From: an uncultured Eubacteriales bacterium
GTDB lineage: Bacteria; Bacillota; Clostridia; Peptostreptococcales; Anaerovoracaceae
Direction: 5' to 3'
DNA length: 64,000 nt
NCBI GenBank assembly: GCA_949289445.1
Contig: CASEOD010000136.1
Location: forward strand, 1-64,000
The notes under the pieces are model-generated. The model did not search any database. It saw only the letters and a program-made list of their open reading frames with translations, and was not told the origin of the DNA. Positions 42,835 to 51,434 of this stretch are shown here, one piece after another. Position 1 is the first letter of the stretch. Each line of letters begins with the position of its first letter. The position numbers were made by a program, and so were the translations under genes.

Positions 42835-43857
42835 TTAAATAAGTTCCTGCTCAATTTCCAGCCCTCTCAGTCTGCACAGTGTATCCACAACTGAAAAAAT
42901 CAGCACCGCTCCCAGATTTGCCGTCGTATTATCCTGATCAAACCGGGGTGAAATCTCGCAGATATCAAACCCTCTGACCTTGCGCGTCCTCAGAATATGC
43001 TTGAGAACCGGCAGCACGGTTTCCGGATCAACGCCGAAAGACTGGGTGGCACTGACCCCCGGCGCAAAGGCTGAGGAAAAAACATCTGTGCAGATGGTAA
43101 TATAGGCGGTTTTACACTGGTATAAAAAAGTATCTGCCTTTTCCAGTACTTCTGCATAGCCTGATGGCTTCAAATCCTTTGCCAGTACATAGTTCACCCC
43201 CAGCGCCTTTGCTGTCTTAAAAAGCTGTACCGTATTGCTGTGCTTCTGGATGCCCAGAGGAAAATAATGATATCCGACTCTGTTCTCACTGCAGATATCA
43301 GCAATCTGACTGAACATGGAGCCGGAGGAGCTTCCGTTGTCATAGGGTCTCAGATCAAAATGGGCATCAAAGTTGACGATCCCAAGCTCCGGCTTGTCCT
43401 CTTCCTCACAGGCTGCCGCAAACTGTCCCTGAAAATGTCCGAAGGTAGTTTCATGGCCGCCTCCGAGAACGATGGGAAACAGTTTCAGATCAAGTATTTT
43501 TTTTACTGCCAGTCCCAGTAATCTCTGGCCCTCCTCCATGGAAATCTCTTCACATAAAATATTGCCCGCATCAAAAAGTTTTACCTCAGGCAGAAAAGTG
43601 CAGGGCAGATTCGCCATCTGTCTGCGGATAAAATCAGGGGCAAGGGCAGTTCCAACCCGACCTTTGTTCCGTTCAACACCCTGTTCACTGCAGAATCCGA
43701 TAAAGGCGAAGCCCAGCTCTCCGTCAAACCGGGAGGTTTCCCCGTTTAGATCCAGCTCCTTCACACACTGATGCCAGCGAAAAGCATCATAGTCGTCCTC
43801 ACTGTCCGTTCTGCCTTTCCAGCATTCCATTGCGCTTATGTAATGTTCCAAAAACAT
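42835..43857 (-). CDS. hutG: Arginase/formimidoylglutamase family ureohydrolase (HutG-like)
   Basis: The 340-residue binuclear manganese enzyme has GGGHETTFGH, NFDAHFDLRP and ITICTDVFSSAFAPGVSA, the three metal-ligand regions of ureohydrolases (His, DxHxD and DxD-like; the last aspartate position reads Ser-Ser-Ala, a variant). It resembles formimidoylglutamase, which gives glutamate and formamide from histidine breakdown, more than arginase; agmatinase is less likely. ATG 43857 lies behind AAGGAGTG; an upstream in-frame ATG at 43938 would add a hydrophobic stretch encoded by leader hairpins. A cobalamin riboswitch precedes the gene. No other hut gene is in view. Confidence 0.75.
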   Translation of the reverse strand: MFLEHYISAMECWKGRTDSEDDYDAFRWHQCVKELDLNGETSRFDGELGFAFIGFCSEQGVERNKGRVGTALAPDFIRRQMANLPCTFLPEVKLFDAGNILCEEISMEEGQRLLGLAVKKILDLKLFPIVLGGGHETTFGHFQGQFAAACEEEDKPELGIVNFDAHFDLRPYDNGSSSGSMFSQIADICSENRVGYHYFPLGIQKHSNTVQLFKTAKALGVNYVLAKDLKPSGYAEVLEKADTFLYQCKTAYITICTDVFSSAFAPGVSATQSFGVDPETVLPVLKHILRTRKVRGFDICEISPRFDQDNTTANLGAVLIFSVVDTLCRLRGLEIEQELI

Positions 43858-43872
43858 GTTCCACACTCCTTG

Positions 43873-43909
43873 CAAAAAACAATCGAGGCAGGCTGACGAG
43901 ACCTGCCTC
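43873..43909 (-). terminator. Second terminator-like hairpin just before hutG
   Basis: GAGGCAGG/CCTGCCTC (43902-43909 with 43885-43892) is followed, read leftward, by GATTGTTTTTT. It lies between the riboswitch terminator and the hutG ribosome site. Confidence 0.6.
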
Positions 43910-43949
43910 TTATGAAAAAAGAATGAAAAGCCGGTCATCCGTCCCTCTT

Positions 43950-43978
43950 AAAAAAGGGCTGTGGATAACCCACAGCCC
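43950..43978 (-). terminator. Attenuator terminator of the first cobalamin riboswitch
   Basis: GGGCTGTGG/CCACAGCCC (43956-43964 with 43970-43978) with a 5-base loop, followed leftward by TTTTTT. It stands 50 bases beyond the riboswitch B12 box. Confidence 0.85.
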
Positions 43979-44029
43979 GTATTTGCTGTACTTTCCCTGA
44001 ATCCGGTTCACCGCCGAATCAGAAATTCA

Positions 44030-44203
44030 TCTTATGCAGGTCTCCTGGCTCGGGAGTCACCGCTTCTCCATCCTTCCCGGAAAATCCAGTGGCATCCTGA
44101 AGAAGCTCTTCCGTTACAGTGGCGGGACCGCACAGGATTTGCACCTGTTTCCCTCTTAGCCTGTCTGACCGGAAGATCCCCGGACATCGACAGGAACATA
44201 AGA
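44030..44203 (-). promoter_or_regulatory. Cobalamin riboswitch upstream of hutG
   Basis: Read leftward, P1 is CATAAGA (44197-44203) with TCTTATG (44030-44036). The core contains GGTGCAAATCCTGTGCGG, CCCGCCACTGTAA and the B12 box AGCCAGGAGACCTGC (44036-44050). A T-run terminator follows, so B12 should turn off what lies beyond, here the ureohydrolase and the TIM-barrel protein. It is closely similar to the riboswitch in front of cbiK. Confidence 0.92.
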
Positions 44204-44292
44204 CTATATCGAATTACGGTTCTATTATATTGCAATCCGTCCGGGAAGTCAAGACCGTCAGCACGGATTTCCGCTGCGGTTTTATATGTTGA

Positions 44293-45099
44293 TTATCTTC
44301 TCAGTTTTTCTTCTGCTTCTCTTGCATGATCTGCAAAGATCTCCCGGATCTTTTCGATTTCCCCGAGACCTTTCAGTACACATTTCACCGCAAAGCCTTC
44401 TCCCGTCAGAATCGTCTTCCAGGAATCCTCTTCATCTCCTGCCATATCATTGGTGGCATGATCACCTGCAACAATCATCAGCGGCTGTAATACTACTTCT
44501 GTATAGCCCTGTTCTTTCAGAAGCGGGATCACATCTTCCAGTGTCGGCTCTGCTTCTACTGTGGCAATATAATAGTTGTGATAGCCCTGTTCTTTCAGCT
44601 TGTCCTGCAGATCAAAATACACATGGTTGGCTTCCGCTCCCGTTCCATGTCCCATAAAAAGAATTGCCGTACCCTCTTTGCTGTACTCTGCCGTATCCTC
44701 TGTGACAGCCTCAATCACCCTGTCAAAATCCGTTTCATCAGTCAGCAGAGGTTCACCCAGGCTGACCCCTTCAAAAAGCTCCTGATGTTCTTCCACATCC
44801 CGCTTCAGATCGTGATATTCGGTTCCGTTCATCAGATGGGTCGGCTGCACAATCAGATATTTAATTCCATCTTCTGCGGCACGCTTTAAGGACTGGGCCT
44901 CATTGTCAATATAGATGCCGTCACGCTTTGCCAGCTTGTTGATGATCATCTGACTGGTAAAGGCTCTGCGAACCTGATACTGTGGAAACATATCCGCAAT
45001 TTTCTTTTCAATCGCTCCAATGGTCGCCTCACGAGTCTTGTGATAGCTGGTGCCGAAGCTGACTGCCAGAATAGCTGTATCTCTGCTTTTTTCGTTCAT
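44293..45099 (-). CDS. cbiK: Sirohydrochlorin cobaltochelatase (anaerobic, CbiK)
   Basis: The 268-residue enzyme inserts Co2+ into sirohydrochlorin in the anaerobic route to cobalamin. LAVSFGTSYHKTRE is the N-terminal half-domain strand, and the metal-binding histidines lie in LFMGHGTGAEANHVY and VAGDHATNDMAG, as in CbiK. No signal peptide, so it is cytosolic. It stands alone, under its own riboswitch with terminator, and no other cob/cbi gene is present here. Confidence 0.95.
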   Translation of the reverse strand: MNEKSRDTAILAVSFGTSYHKTREATIGAIEKKIADMFPQYQVRRAFTSQMIINKLAKRDGIYIDNEAQSLKRAAEDGIKYLIVQPTHLMNGTEYHDLKRDVEEHQELFEGVSLGEPLLTDETDFDRVIEAVTEDTAEYSKEGTAILFMGHGTGAEANHVYFDLQDKLKEQGYHNYYIATVEAEPTLEDVIPLLKEQGYTEVVLQPLMIVAGDHATNDMAGDEEDSWKTILTGEGFAVKCVLKGLGEIEKIREIFADHAREAEEKLRR

Positions 45100-45123
45100 A
45101 TTTTCCTCCCGTTATTAAGCCAG

Positions 45124-45148
45124 AAAAAAAGACTGCAGATCTGCAGTC
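45124..45148 (-). terminator. Attenuator terminator of the cbiK riboswitch
   Basis: GACTGCAGA/TCTGCAGTC (45131-45148) followed leftward by seven T (A at 45124-45130 on plus), just before the cbiK ribosome site. Confidence 0.88.
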
Positions 45149-45199
45149 CGTATTTACTGTCTGTTTCTTTCCTGATCGGTACACCGCCGCGAAAAGTCA

Positions 45200-45378
45200 T
45201 CTTGTGCAGGTCTCCTGGCTTATGGATCAATGCTCCCATTATCCTTCCCGATGACTCAGTGGACGGCATCTGCCCCAATGGCTGCTCCCCAAATACAGTG
45301 ACGGTAACCGCGCAGGACTCTCACCTGCTTCCCTCTTGGCCTGTCTGCCGCAAGATCCGGCAGTGCAGGAACACAAGA
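45200..45378 (-). promoter_or_regulatory. Cobalamin riboswitch upstream of cbiK
   Basis: P1 is CACAAGA (45372-45378) with TCTTGTG (45200-45206). The B12 box AGCCAGGAGACCTGC is at 45206-45220, with the CACTGT core and GGGAAG-type segments between. It represses cobalt chelation when cobalamin is sufficient. The rest of the 45100-45453 gap has no gene. Confidence 0.95.
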
Positions 45379-45453
45379 CTTATATTGATATATAGCAGTT
45401 ACAGTATACCACAGGCATTCCACAAGCTCAAGCAGTAAATCCTGCCTTTAGAG

Positions 45454-45951
45454 TCAGCAGGCACCACCATACTGCAGCCCTCCTCCGCCAGTCATCCGGC
45501 GCTTTTGAGGTTCCGGCTTTTCTTTCCGGTTCTGAGAAGAGTCTTCCGGTATATTCTCCTGTTTCACAGATTTTATCTCTTCTTCCGGCTTTTCTTTTCT
45601 GTCGCCGTCTCCGTCTGCCGGCGGCTCTTTCCGCCCTCCTTCAAAATCAAAGAATTTCTTTCCGTCCTCCACAAGATGGTTCAGGCGCTCATATTCCTCC
45701 TGCAGAAGCTGTGTGCCTTTCTCTGTAATCCTGTAGATTTTTCTCCGGTTTTCCTCTGCAGTCTGCCGGATGATTCCTTCTTTTTCAAAACGTCCAAGAA
45801 GAGAATAGAGGGTGCCTGCTCCGATGGCCACACGGCCTTCGGTCAGTTCCTCCACCATCTGCATGATGCCGTAGCCGTGATTGTCATGAAGCAGAGACAG
45901 CAAAATATAATACATGGGTTCTGTCAGACTTTTCAGTTGTTCCCGAGCCAT
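45454..45951 (-). CDS. PadR family transcriptional regulator
   Basis: The 165-residue protein has the PadR winged helix at residues 1-105: MYYILLSLLHDNHGYGIMQ, VAIGAGTLYSLLGRFEKEGII and YRITEKGTQLL. The C-terminal 60 residues are unlike PadR dimer helices: a charged, low-complexity tail rich in Glu, Lys and Pro that ends GGGGLQYGGAC. PadR proteins repress neighbouring membrane or transport genes and respond to small molecules or envelope stress. It is last in a three-gene run with two DUF2812 genes and probably binds the duplicated operator at 47832-47880. Confidence 0.88.
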   Translation of the reverse strand: MAREQLKSLTEPMYYILLSLLHDNHGYGIMQMVEELTEGRVAIGAGTLYSLLGRFEKEGIIRQTAEENRRKIYRITEKGTQLLQEEYERLNHLVEDGKKFFDFEGGRKEPPADGDGDRKEKPEEEIKSVKQENIPEDSSQNRKEKPEPQKRRMTGGGGLQYGGAC

Positions 45952-46013
45952 ATTCTAAACCTCCCGTTTCTCATGCAAAATGCCTGTTCACATGTTTTTC
46001 CTAAAAACAAAAC

Positions 46014-46847
46014 TTATGCCTGCAAAGACAGAAAGAAAAGGATAGCGAACCAGACCACGGATGCTGCTGCCAGCACTATGGTGACAGGCTTGTTTCTCCA
46101 TGTACACCAGACTGCATCCGCAGCTCCCGCACACAAAAGGTACATCGTGCACACTGCTGTTGCAGAAATCTGAACTCCGATTCCGAAACCGTTGAGCAGC
46201 ATATAGATCCAGAGCAGACACAGCAGGGGCAGACCATAAGATACAAATCTGTTTCCTGTATGCAGTGCAGACTTCCTGCCGGATTTTTTTTGGCTATAGA
46301 TTTCTTTCGAAGCAAATCCCAGCGCGATCAGATTGCATAGGGTCCGAAGGGGCTTCAGCGCAAGAACAGTGAAAATCATCACATATGGAATCAACCGGGT
46401 GAAATAGGAGCAGAAATACAGCACCGCCATGGCAATCACCGCCGCAAGAAGAATATACACATAGGGATTTACAGAGCCGTAACGTTCTTCATTGAGTCTG
46501 ACCATTCTCTCAGTTCTGGACAGTCTGTCGCTGTACATGGGTTTTGTTTCTGCACCAGCGGATGAAAAGACGCTGACATGATCATCAATATCGCAGACCT
46601 TCTCCCATCCGGCATCCCGGCAGAAGAGCTCAAAGTCTTCTCTGTCATCCCCCATGACATCCACGGCATATCTTGTATCTGCAGCAAGGGGACTCCTTTC
46701 AAAGCCTGCCCATCCGTTAAAACAATTCAGTGTGCTTTTTCTCACTCTTTTCAGCAGATATCCCTTCTCTGCCTGCCGGTTCAGATACCGCTCAGCCTCT
46801 TCGCAGTCATACTCCGAAAAAGGCCAGTATACAATTCTGCGTTTCAT
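46014..46847 (-). CDS. DUF2812 membrane protein (second copy)
   Basis: The 277-residue protein starts with the DUF2812 domain (residues 1-95, FSEYDCEEAERYLNRQAEKGYLLK and AGWEKVCDIDDHVSVF). About four to five membrane helices follow from residue 125, including VYILLAAVIAMAVLYFCSYF and the C-terminal VTIVLAAASVVWFAILFFLSL. It is a diverged paralogue of the next gene upstream. ATG 46847 is used behind GGAAGG rather than the GTG at 46850. Function unknown; the family is typically paired with PadR regulators. Confidence 0.8.
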   Translation of the reverse strand: MKRRIVYWPFSEYDCEEAERYLNRQAEKGYLLKRVRKSTLNCFNGWAGFERSPLAADTRYAVDVMGDDREDFELFCRDAGWEKVCDIDDHVSVFSSAGAETKPMYSDRLSRTERMVRLNEERYGSVNPYVYILLAAVIAMAVLYFCSYFTRLIPYVMIFTVLALKPLRTLCNLIALGFASKEIYSQKKSGRKSALHTGNRFVSYGLPLLCLLWIYMLLNGFGIGVQISATAVCTMYLLCAGAADAVWCTWRNKPVTIVLAAASVVWFAILFFLSLQA

Positions 46848-46917
46848 CACTTACCTTCCTTTCCTGACCTGAAATCTACGCTGCTCCCTTTTATCTTCAT
46901 AACTTTTTTTCGCACTG

Positions 46918-47802
46918 TCAGGAAGCCACGCACTGCACAATCATCAGCACCATGCCGATAATCCAAAATGCAGTCAGTGCTTTTTTCCCTTTTTTCTCCT
47001 TCAGGACTTTTCTGCCTTCCCATGTCAGGGTCCCCAGTACTGCAGCCAGCAGTAACACCAGATAACATGCGATAATTACAGACAGAATACCGTCAATGCG
47101 AAATTCCTCTCTGATGACCCAGACTATGTTGAGAATCACTATCAATAATATGGATAATCCTTCTGCAGTACTGATAAATCTCCATACGTTTCCCCATCGT
47201 CCGCAGACTGTCTTCATCGGTCTGTCCAACCGCAGTGCGATCTCGCTGCAAATCCAGAACCAGGCCGCCCTCATAAACAATAAAACCATACTACCCAGCA
47301 ATACACTTACGCCAATCAGCCTCCCGGAAGAGATCCAGTCTTCGCCCACAGCTTCCATGGACAAATCAAAATCCGAAAACCATCCGATCTTTATCATAAG
47401 CCAGATAAAGATTAAAGCAGTCAGTCCCAGCGGCAGATCTTTCTTCCACAGCCCCTTTCGTATCTGCTGATACTCTACCCTCCAGTCTGTCTGTATCGGC
47501 GGAAGATCTCTTCTTGCGTCAGAAACAAACACGATCTGTCCCGGCGTCTCTGCAGCCATAGACCATCCTAAATCCTTCGCGAACTGAATGTAAGCATCTT
47601 TTTCCTCGCGGCTCCCCTTAAATCCGTCGATACTGTAACGAAGCTGCTGGGGCTGCAGCTTTTCAAAAAAGACAAACAGTCCGAAATTCTGTTCTATTTC
47701 TTTAAGAATATAACCTTTTGCTGCCATTCTCTCCAGATATCTTTCCGCTGCCGAATAGTCCAGGCTTCCAAACAGCCAGATCCTTCTGACGAATCTTCTC
47801 AT
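46918..47802 (-). CDS. DUF2812 membrane protein (first copy)
   Basis: The 294-residue protein has an N-terminal DUF2812 domain (FGSLDYSAAERYLERMAAKGYILKEIEQNFGLFVF and AKDLGWSMAAETPGQIVFVSD). Membrane helices follow from about residue 130, ending with KALTAFWIIGMVLMIVQCVAS. It is the first gene behind the TTGACA/TATATT promoter with PadR-type operators. ATG 47802 lies 6 bases behind GGAGGAG; the longer frame to 47817 begins inside the ribosome site. Confidence 0.8.
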   Translation of the reverse strand: MRRFVRRIWLFGSLDYSAAERYLERMAAKGYILKEIEQNFGLFVFFEKLQPQQLRYSIDGFKGSREEKDAYIQFAKDLGWSMAAETPGQIVFVSDARRDLPPIQTDWRVEYQQIRKGLWKKDLPLGLTALIFIWLMIKIGWFSDFDLSMEAVGEDWISSGRLIGVSVLLGSMVLLFMRAAWFWICSEIALRLDRPMKTVCGRWGNVWRFISTAEGLSILLIVILNIVWVIREEFRIDGILSVIIACYLVLLLAAVLGTLTWEGRKVLKEKKGKKALTAFWIIGMVLMIVQCVAS

Positions 47803-47831
47803 CCCATACTCCTCCAAAACGCAAAGAAGTC

Positions 47832-47888
47832 TATATCAATATTCGATATATCTAATCTCAATATATCATTTTCAGATATAGATGTCAA
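47832..47888 (-). promoter_or_regulatory. Strong promoter with two identical PadR-type operators
   Basis: Leftward TTGACA (47883-47888) and TATATT (47860-47865) are 17 bases apart. Two copies of TATATC-N7-GATATA lie at 47862-47880, filling the -35/-10 spacer, and at 47832-47850, 30 bases further on. The first would block polymerase directly. Confidence 0.8.
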
Positions 47889-47921
47889 GAGTTTATGCCT
47901 TCTGAAGCCGGAATGACATGC

Positions 47922-47956
47922 AAAAACCCCTGCGATAAACATTTTTATCACAGGGG
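47922..47956 (-). terminator. Terminator of the ribosomal superoperon
   Basis: CCCCTGCGATAAA (47927-47939) pairs with TTTATCACAGGGG (47944-47956) with one mismatch and is followed leftward by TTTTT, 23 bases beyond the rplQ stop. Confidence 0.9.
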
Positions 47957-47978
47957 CTGATGTTACTTTGTCTATGAG

Positions 47979-48320
47979 TTATACTAATTCTAAGAATACA
48001 ACCTCAGCACAGTCGCCTCTTCTAGGTCCTAACTTCAGAATTCTTGTATATCCGCCGTTTCTGTCTGCATACTTCGGTGCGATTTCATCAAACAGTTTGC
48101 TTACTACGCTTTCATCGTAAACATAAGACAGTACCTGTCTTCTCGCATGAAGATCACCGCGTTTTGCAAGAGTGATCAGCTTTTCTGCTTCTCTTCTTGC
48201 TTCTTTTGCTCTGCAGTCAGTGGTTGAGATTCTGCCTTCTCTGAACAGATCAGTCACCAGATTTCTCAGCATAGCTTTTCTGTGAGCAGATGGTCTGCCC
48301 AGTTTTCTGTATCCTGGCAT
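47979..48320 (-). CDS. rplQ: Ribosomal protein L17
   Basis: The 113-residue large-subunit protein starts [21 protein letters not shown], the family N-terminus. The ATG at 48320 follows AGGAG; the frame is open to 48353 without a ribosome site. It is the last gene of the superoperon, 115 bases beyond rpoA. Confidence 0.97.
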   Translation of the reverse strand: MPGYRKLGRPSAHRKAMLRNLVTDLFREGRISTTDCRAKEARREAEKLITLAKRGDLHARRQVLSYVYDESVVSKLFDEIAPKYADRNGGYTRILKLGPRRGDCAEVVFLELV

Positions 48321-48435
48321 GTCAATTCTCCTTTCTAATGGTTCTTGCCCCAATTTACGAAGTAAATTGATGGGAAGACCTTACGCTTTTATTCCCCAAA
48401 TCTTTGATCTGGTGAAATAAGTCGTGGGGTCATTC
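48321..48435 (-). other. rpoA-rplQ spacer with hairpin
   Basis: CAATTTAC (48351-48358) and GTAAATTG (48362-48369) form a perfect stem with a GAA loop, extended by CCC/GGG nearby. No T-run follows. It may affect L17 expression or mRNA processing. Confidence 0.5.
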
Positions 48436-49380
48436 TTAATCGTCACTTGGCTTAAGTCCAAGTCCGAGTTCTTCTAATTTTGCTTTGACTTCGTCAAGAG
48501 ATTTCTTACCGAGGTTTCTAACCTTCATCATATCCTCTTCTGTGCGCTCAGTCAGTTCTTCAACAGTGTTGATGGCAGCTCTCTTCAGGCAGTTGAAGGA
48601 ACGAACGGAAAGTTCCAGTTCCTCAATGGTCATTTCAAGAGCCTTTTCCTTCTGATCTTCTTCCTTCTCAACCATAATTTCCATACCGTCAGTGGAGTCA
48701 TCCAGCTGAATGAAGAGATTCAGATGTTCCTGCATAATCTTCGCACCGATGGACACGCCTTCTTCAGGAGTGATTGAGCCGTCTGTCCAGATCTCGAGGT
48801 TCAGTCTGTCATAGTCAGTAACCTGACCTACTCGTGTATTTTCTACTGTATAGTTGACCTTCGTAACCGGAGTGTAGATAGAGTCAACCGGAATGACTGA
48901 AATCGGAGTACTTTCGGTCTTGTTCTGATCCGCAGGCACATAGCCGCGGCCTCTTGCAAGATTGATTTCCATCACCAGCGTAGCATTCTCCTCCAGTGTT
49001 GCAATGTGAAGATCCGGATTAAAGATCTCCATTTCTGCATCACCGATGATATCTGCCGCAGTCACATTTTTCGGTCCCACCGCATTGATAATGACACGCT
49101 TGGTGCTGTCGCCGTTCAGTCTTACAGCCAGCTTTTTCAAGTTTAATATGATTTCTGTTACATCTTCTTTGACACCTGGTATAGTTGAAAACTCATGAAG
49201 TATTCCGTCGATTTTTACGGACGTTACAGCTGCACCCGGCAAAGAGCTGAGAAGAATTCTTCTCATGCAGTTGCCCAGTGTTGTACCGTAACCTCTTTCC
49301 AGAGGTTCCACAACAAATTTGCCGTAGGTACCGGCTTCGTCTACAAATTTAGTTATCGTTGGTTTTTCGATTTCTATCAC
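48436..49380 (-). CDS. rpoA: RNA polymerase alpha subunit
   Basis: The 314-residue protein has the N-terminal dimer domain ([23 protein letters not shown], residues about 35-57) and the C-terminal domain ([21 protein letters not shown] and [22 protein letters not shown]) that binds UP elements and activators. The start is taken as GTG at 49380, 6 bases behind GAAGGAGGG; the frame continues upstream to 49404 without support. Confidence 0.97.
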   Translation of the reverse strand: MIEIEKPTITKFVDEAGTYGKFVVEPLERGYGTTLGNCMRRILLSSLPGAAVTSVKIDGILHEFSTIPGVKEDVTEIILNLKKLAVRLNGDSTKRVIINAVGPKNVTAADIIGDAEMEIFNPDLHIATLEENATLVMEINLARGRGYVPADQNKTESTPISVIPVDSIYTPVTKVNYTVENTRVGQVTDYDRLNLEIWTDGSITPEEGVSIGAKIMQEHLNLFIQLDDSTDGMEIMVEKEEDQKEKALEMTIEELELSVRSFNCLKRAAINTVEELTERTEEDMMKVRNLGKKSLDEVKAKLEELGLGLKPSDD

Positions 49381-49429
49381 TAAAAACCCTCCTTCTTTTT
49401 CCAAGTAATACCGGTTTTACGCCGCTATA

Positions 49430-50050
49430 TTATTTGGAGTACAATTCGACGATTAAGTGCTCAGCTACCGGAGTATCGATATCTTCTCTGGTAGGCAGGG
49501 CTACGATTTTACCTTCCAATTTTTCAACGTCTACTGTCATCCAAGAAGGTACAGTGATTGACATTTCCTTGATTTCCTTAAACTTAGGAGAGCTTGTGCT
49601 CTTTTCCTTTACTTTAATCACATCTCCTGCCTTCAGTTCCAGACCGGGAGCTGTTGCTTTCTTTCCGTTTACGGTGAAATGTCCGTGAACAACCAGCTGT
49701 CTTGCTTCTTTTCTGGAAGAAGCGAAGCCCAGTCTGTAAACTGCGTTGTCCAGTCTTGTTTCCAGTAAGATCAGTAAGTTTTCACCGGTCTTACCCTGTT
49801 TTCTTGCAGCCTTGTCAAATAAGTTTCTGAACTGCTTTTCCTGCATTCCATAGAATCTCTTTGCCTTCTGCTTTTCTCTCAACTGTAAACCGTAATCAGA
49901 AGTCTTTTTTCTTGCCTGTCCGTGCTGTCCGGGAGCGTAATTTCTCTTTTCGAGTGCGCATTTGCCGCTGTAGCATCTTTCACCTTTTAAGAAAAGCTTC
50001 TGACCTTCTCTTCTGCATAATCTGCAGTTAGCGTCTGTATATCTTGCCAT
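49430..50050 (-). CDS. rpsD: Ribosomal protein S4
   Basis: The 206-residue primary 16S binder begins [23 protein letters not shown]. The zinc-type N-terminus has CRLC and, further on, CYSGKCALE. The S4 RNA-binding domain follows ([26 protein letters not shown]). S4 commonly autoregulates the alpha operon. Confidence 0.98.
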   Translation of the reverse strand: MARYTDANCRLCRREGQKLFLKGERCYSGKCALEKRNYAPGQHGQARKKTSDYGLQLREKQKAKRFYGMQEKQFRNLFDKAARKQGKTGENLLILLETRLDNAVYRLGFASSRKEARQLVVHGHFTVNGKKATAPGLELKAGDVIKVKEKSTSSPKFKEIKEMSITVPSWMTVDVEKLEGKIVALPTREDIDTPVAEHLIVELYSK

Positions 50051-50072
50051 TTGTGATTACTCCTCCCTTCAA

Positions 50073-50471
50073 TTAGACTCTTCTTCTCTTCGGCGGTCTG
50101 CAGCCGTTGTGCGGAATCGGTGTGATATCCTTAATCATAGTGATTTCAAGACCTGCAGCCTGAAGCGCTCTGATTGCGGCTTCTCTGCCGGAACCAGGAC
50201 CTTTTACATAAACTTCTACTGTCTTTAAACCATGCTCCATAGCGCCTCTGGTTGCTTCTTCTGCAGCCATCTGTGCAGCAAACGGAGTGGATTTTTTGGA
50301 TCCCTTGAATCCCAGGGAACCGGCGCTGGACCAGGAAAGAGCATTTCCGTCCATATCTGTAAGAGTTACTAAAGTGTTGTTGAAGGTAGACTGAATATGT
50401 GCCTGGCCTTTTTCAACGTTCTTACGTTCTCTTTTCTTTTTTCTAACTGCTTTCTTTACAGTCTTAGCCAT
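50073..50471 (-). CDS. rpsK: Ribosomal protein S11
   Basis: The 132-residue small-subunit platform protein shows [16 protein letters not shown] and the C-terminal [18 protein letters not shown]. Normal length, between rpsM and rpsD. Confidence 0.98.
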   Translation of the reverse strand: MAKTVKKAVRKKKRERKNVEKGQAHIQSTFNNTLVTLTDMDGNALSWSSAGSLGFKGSKKSTPFAAQMAAEEATRGAMEHGLKTVEVYVKGPGSGREAAIRALQAAGLEITMIKDITPIPHNGCRPPKRRRV

Positions 50472-50488
50472 TGTTTTCTACCTCCTTC

Positions 50489-50857
50489 TTATTTCTTCTT
50501 TCTTCCTACAGTCTTTTTCGGACCTTTACGAGTTCTGGCGTTTGTCTTAGTCTTCTGTCCTCTGACAGGAAGGCCTCTTCTATGTCTGATTCCTCTGTAA
50601 GAACCGATTTCCATCAGTCTCTTGATGTTCAGAGAAACTTCTCTTCTCAGATCACCTTCTACCAGGTATTCTTCGTCGATGATTTTTCTGATTTTACCAG
50701 CTTCATCTTCTGTCAGATCTTTTACTCTGGTATCAGGATTGATTCCTGCTTTTTCCAGAATTACATTTGCAGTCTGTCTTCCGATACCGTAAATGTAAGT
50801 TAAACCAATTTCTACTCTTTTTTCTCTTGGTAAGTCGACACCGGCTATACGAGCCAT
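50489..50857 (-). CDS. rpsM: Ribosomal protein S13
   Basis: The 122-residue head protein begins [19 protein letters not shown] and ends [14 protein letters not shown] 50857 follows GAAGGAGGA; the frame upstream to 50887 has no ribosome site. A 120-base spacer with GC-rich dyads separates it from rpmJ. Confidence 0.98.
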   Translation of the reverse strand: MARIAGVDLPREKRVEIGLTYIYGIGRQTANVILEKAGINPDTRVKDLTEDEAGKIRKIIDEEYLVEGDLRREVSLNIKRLMEIGSYRGIRHRRGLPVRGQKTKTNARTRKGPKKTVGRKKK

Positions 50858-50979
50858 ACGTTTCCTCCTTCTCCTATCTTCCGTCACCTTCCGGGGGTGA
50901 TATAGACAGGGGTTCTAAATAACAATAAATTTAACATCCGGCGGTCCCGGTCCTCACCGGACAAATTTTAAACTGATTC

Positions 50980-51093
50980 TTAACCTTGTCTCTGCTTGTG
51001 CTTCGGATTTTCACAGATAACCATTACTCGTCCGTTTCTTTTAATCACTTTGCACTTTTCACAGATTGGTTTTACGGAAGCTCTAACTTTCAT
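50980..51093 (-). CDS. rpmJ: Ribosomal protein L36
   Basis: A 37-residue protein read directly from the DNA: it starts [20 protein letters not shown] and ends NPKHKQRQG. The zinc ligands CEKC, C and H of the zinc-type L36 are all kept. GGAGG precedes the ATG. It lies between infA and rpsM as usual. Confidence 0.97.
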   Translation of the reverse strand: MKVRASVKPICEKCKVIKRNGRVMVICENPKHKQRQG

Positions 51094-51197
51094 TTCTGTT
51101 CCTCCATTCTGTTAAATCTCGTTTATAATTTTCGAGGGAATCCGAGAAAATTATATCGAGCCAACCCTGCGGCGAAGCCGTCAGAACTGATGGCTCG
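51094..51197 (-). other. infA-rpmJ spacer with two strong hairpins
   Basis: TATAATTTTC (51124-51133) and GAAAATTATA (51146-51155) form a perfect 10-base stem. CGAGCCA (51157-51163) and TGGCTCG (51191-51197) form a second, with an inner CGGC-GAA-GCCG. The second stem touches the infA stop codon. No T-run follows either one. Confidence 0.55.
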
Positions 51198-51416
51198 CTA
51201 TTTATCTCTCCATATAATTCTCCCGCGGGTCAGGTCGTAAGGAGAAAGTTCCACCTTAACCCTGTCTCCCGGCAGGATTCTTATATAATTCATTCTGATT
51301 TTTCCTGAAATGTGTGCAAGCACTTCAAAACCGTTTTCAAGCTTTACCTTAAACATCGCGTTGGGCTGCGCATCTACAACAGTTCCTATTGCTTCGATGA
51401 CGTCTTTCTTCGCCAT
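51198..51416 (-). CDS. infA: Translation initiation factor IF-1
   Basis: The 72-residue OB-fold factor starts [20 protein letters not shown] and contains [22 protein letters not shown] and [16 protein letters not shown] 51416 lies behind AGAGGTG; the upstream in-frame ATG at 51425 is inside that site. Confidence 0.97.
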   Translation of the reverse strand: MAKKDVIEAIGTVVDAQPNAMFKVKLENGFEVLAHISGKIRMNYIRILPGDRVKVELSPYDLTRGRIIWRDK

Positions 51417-51434
51417 GAAATACACCTCTCTTTA

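Noticed and set aside
43855..43938. N-terminal extension of the ureohydrolase from an ATG at 43938
   Set aside because: It would be encoded by the terminator-like hairpin and lacks a ribosome site; the ATG at 43857 has AAGGAGTG.
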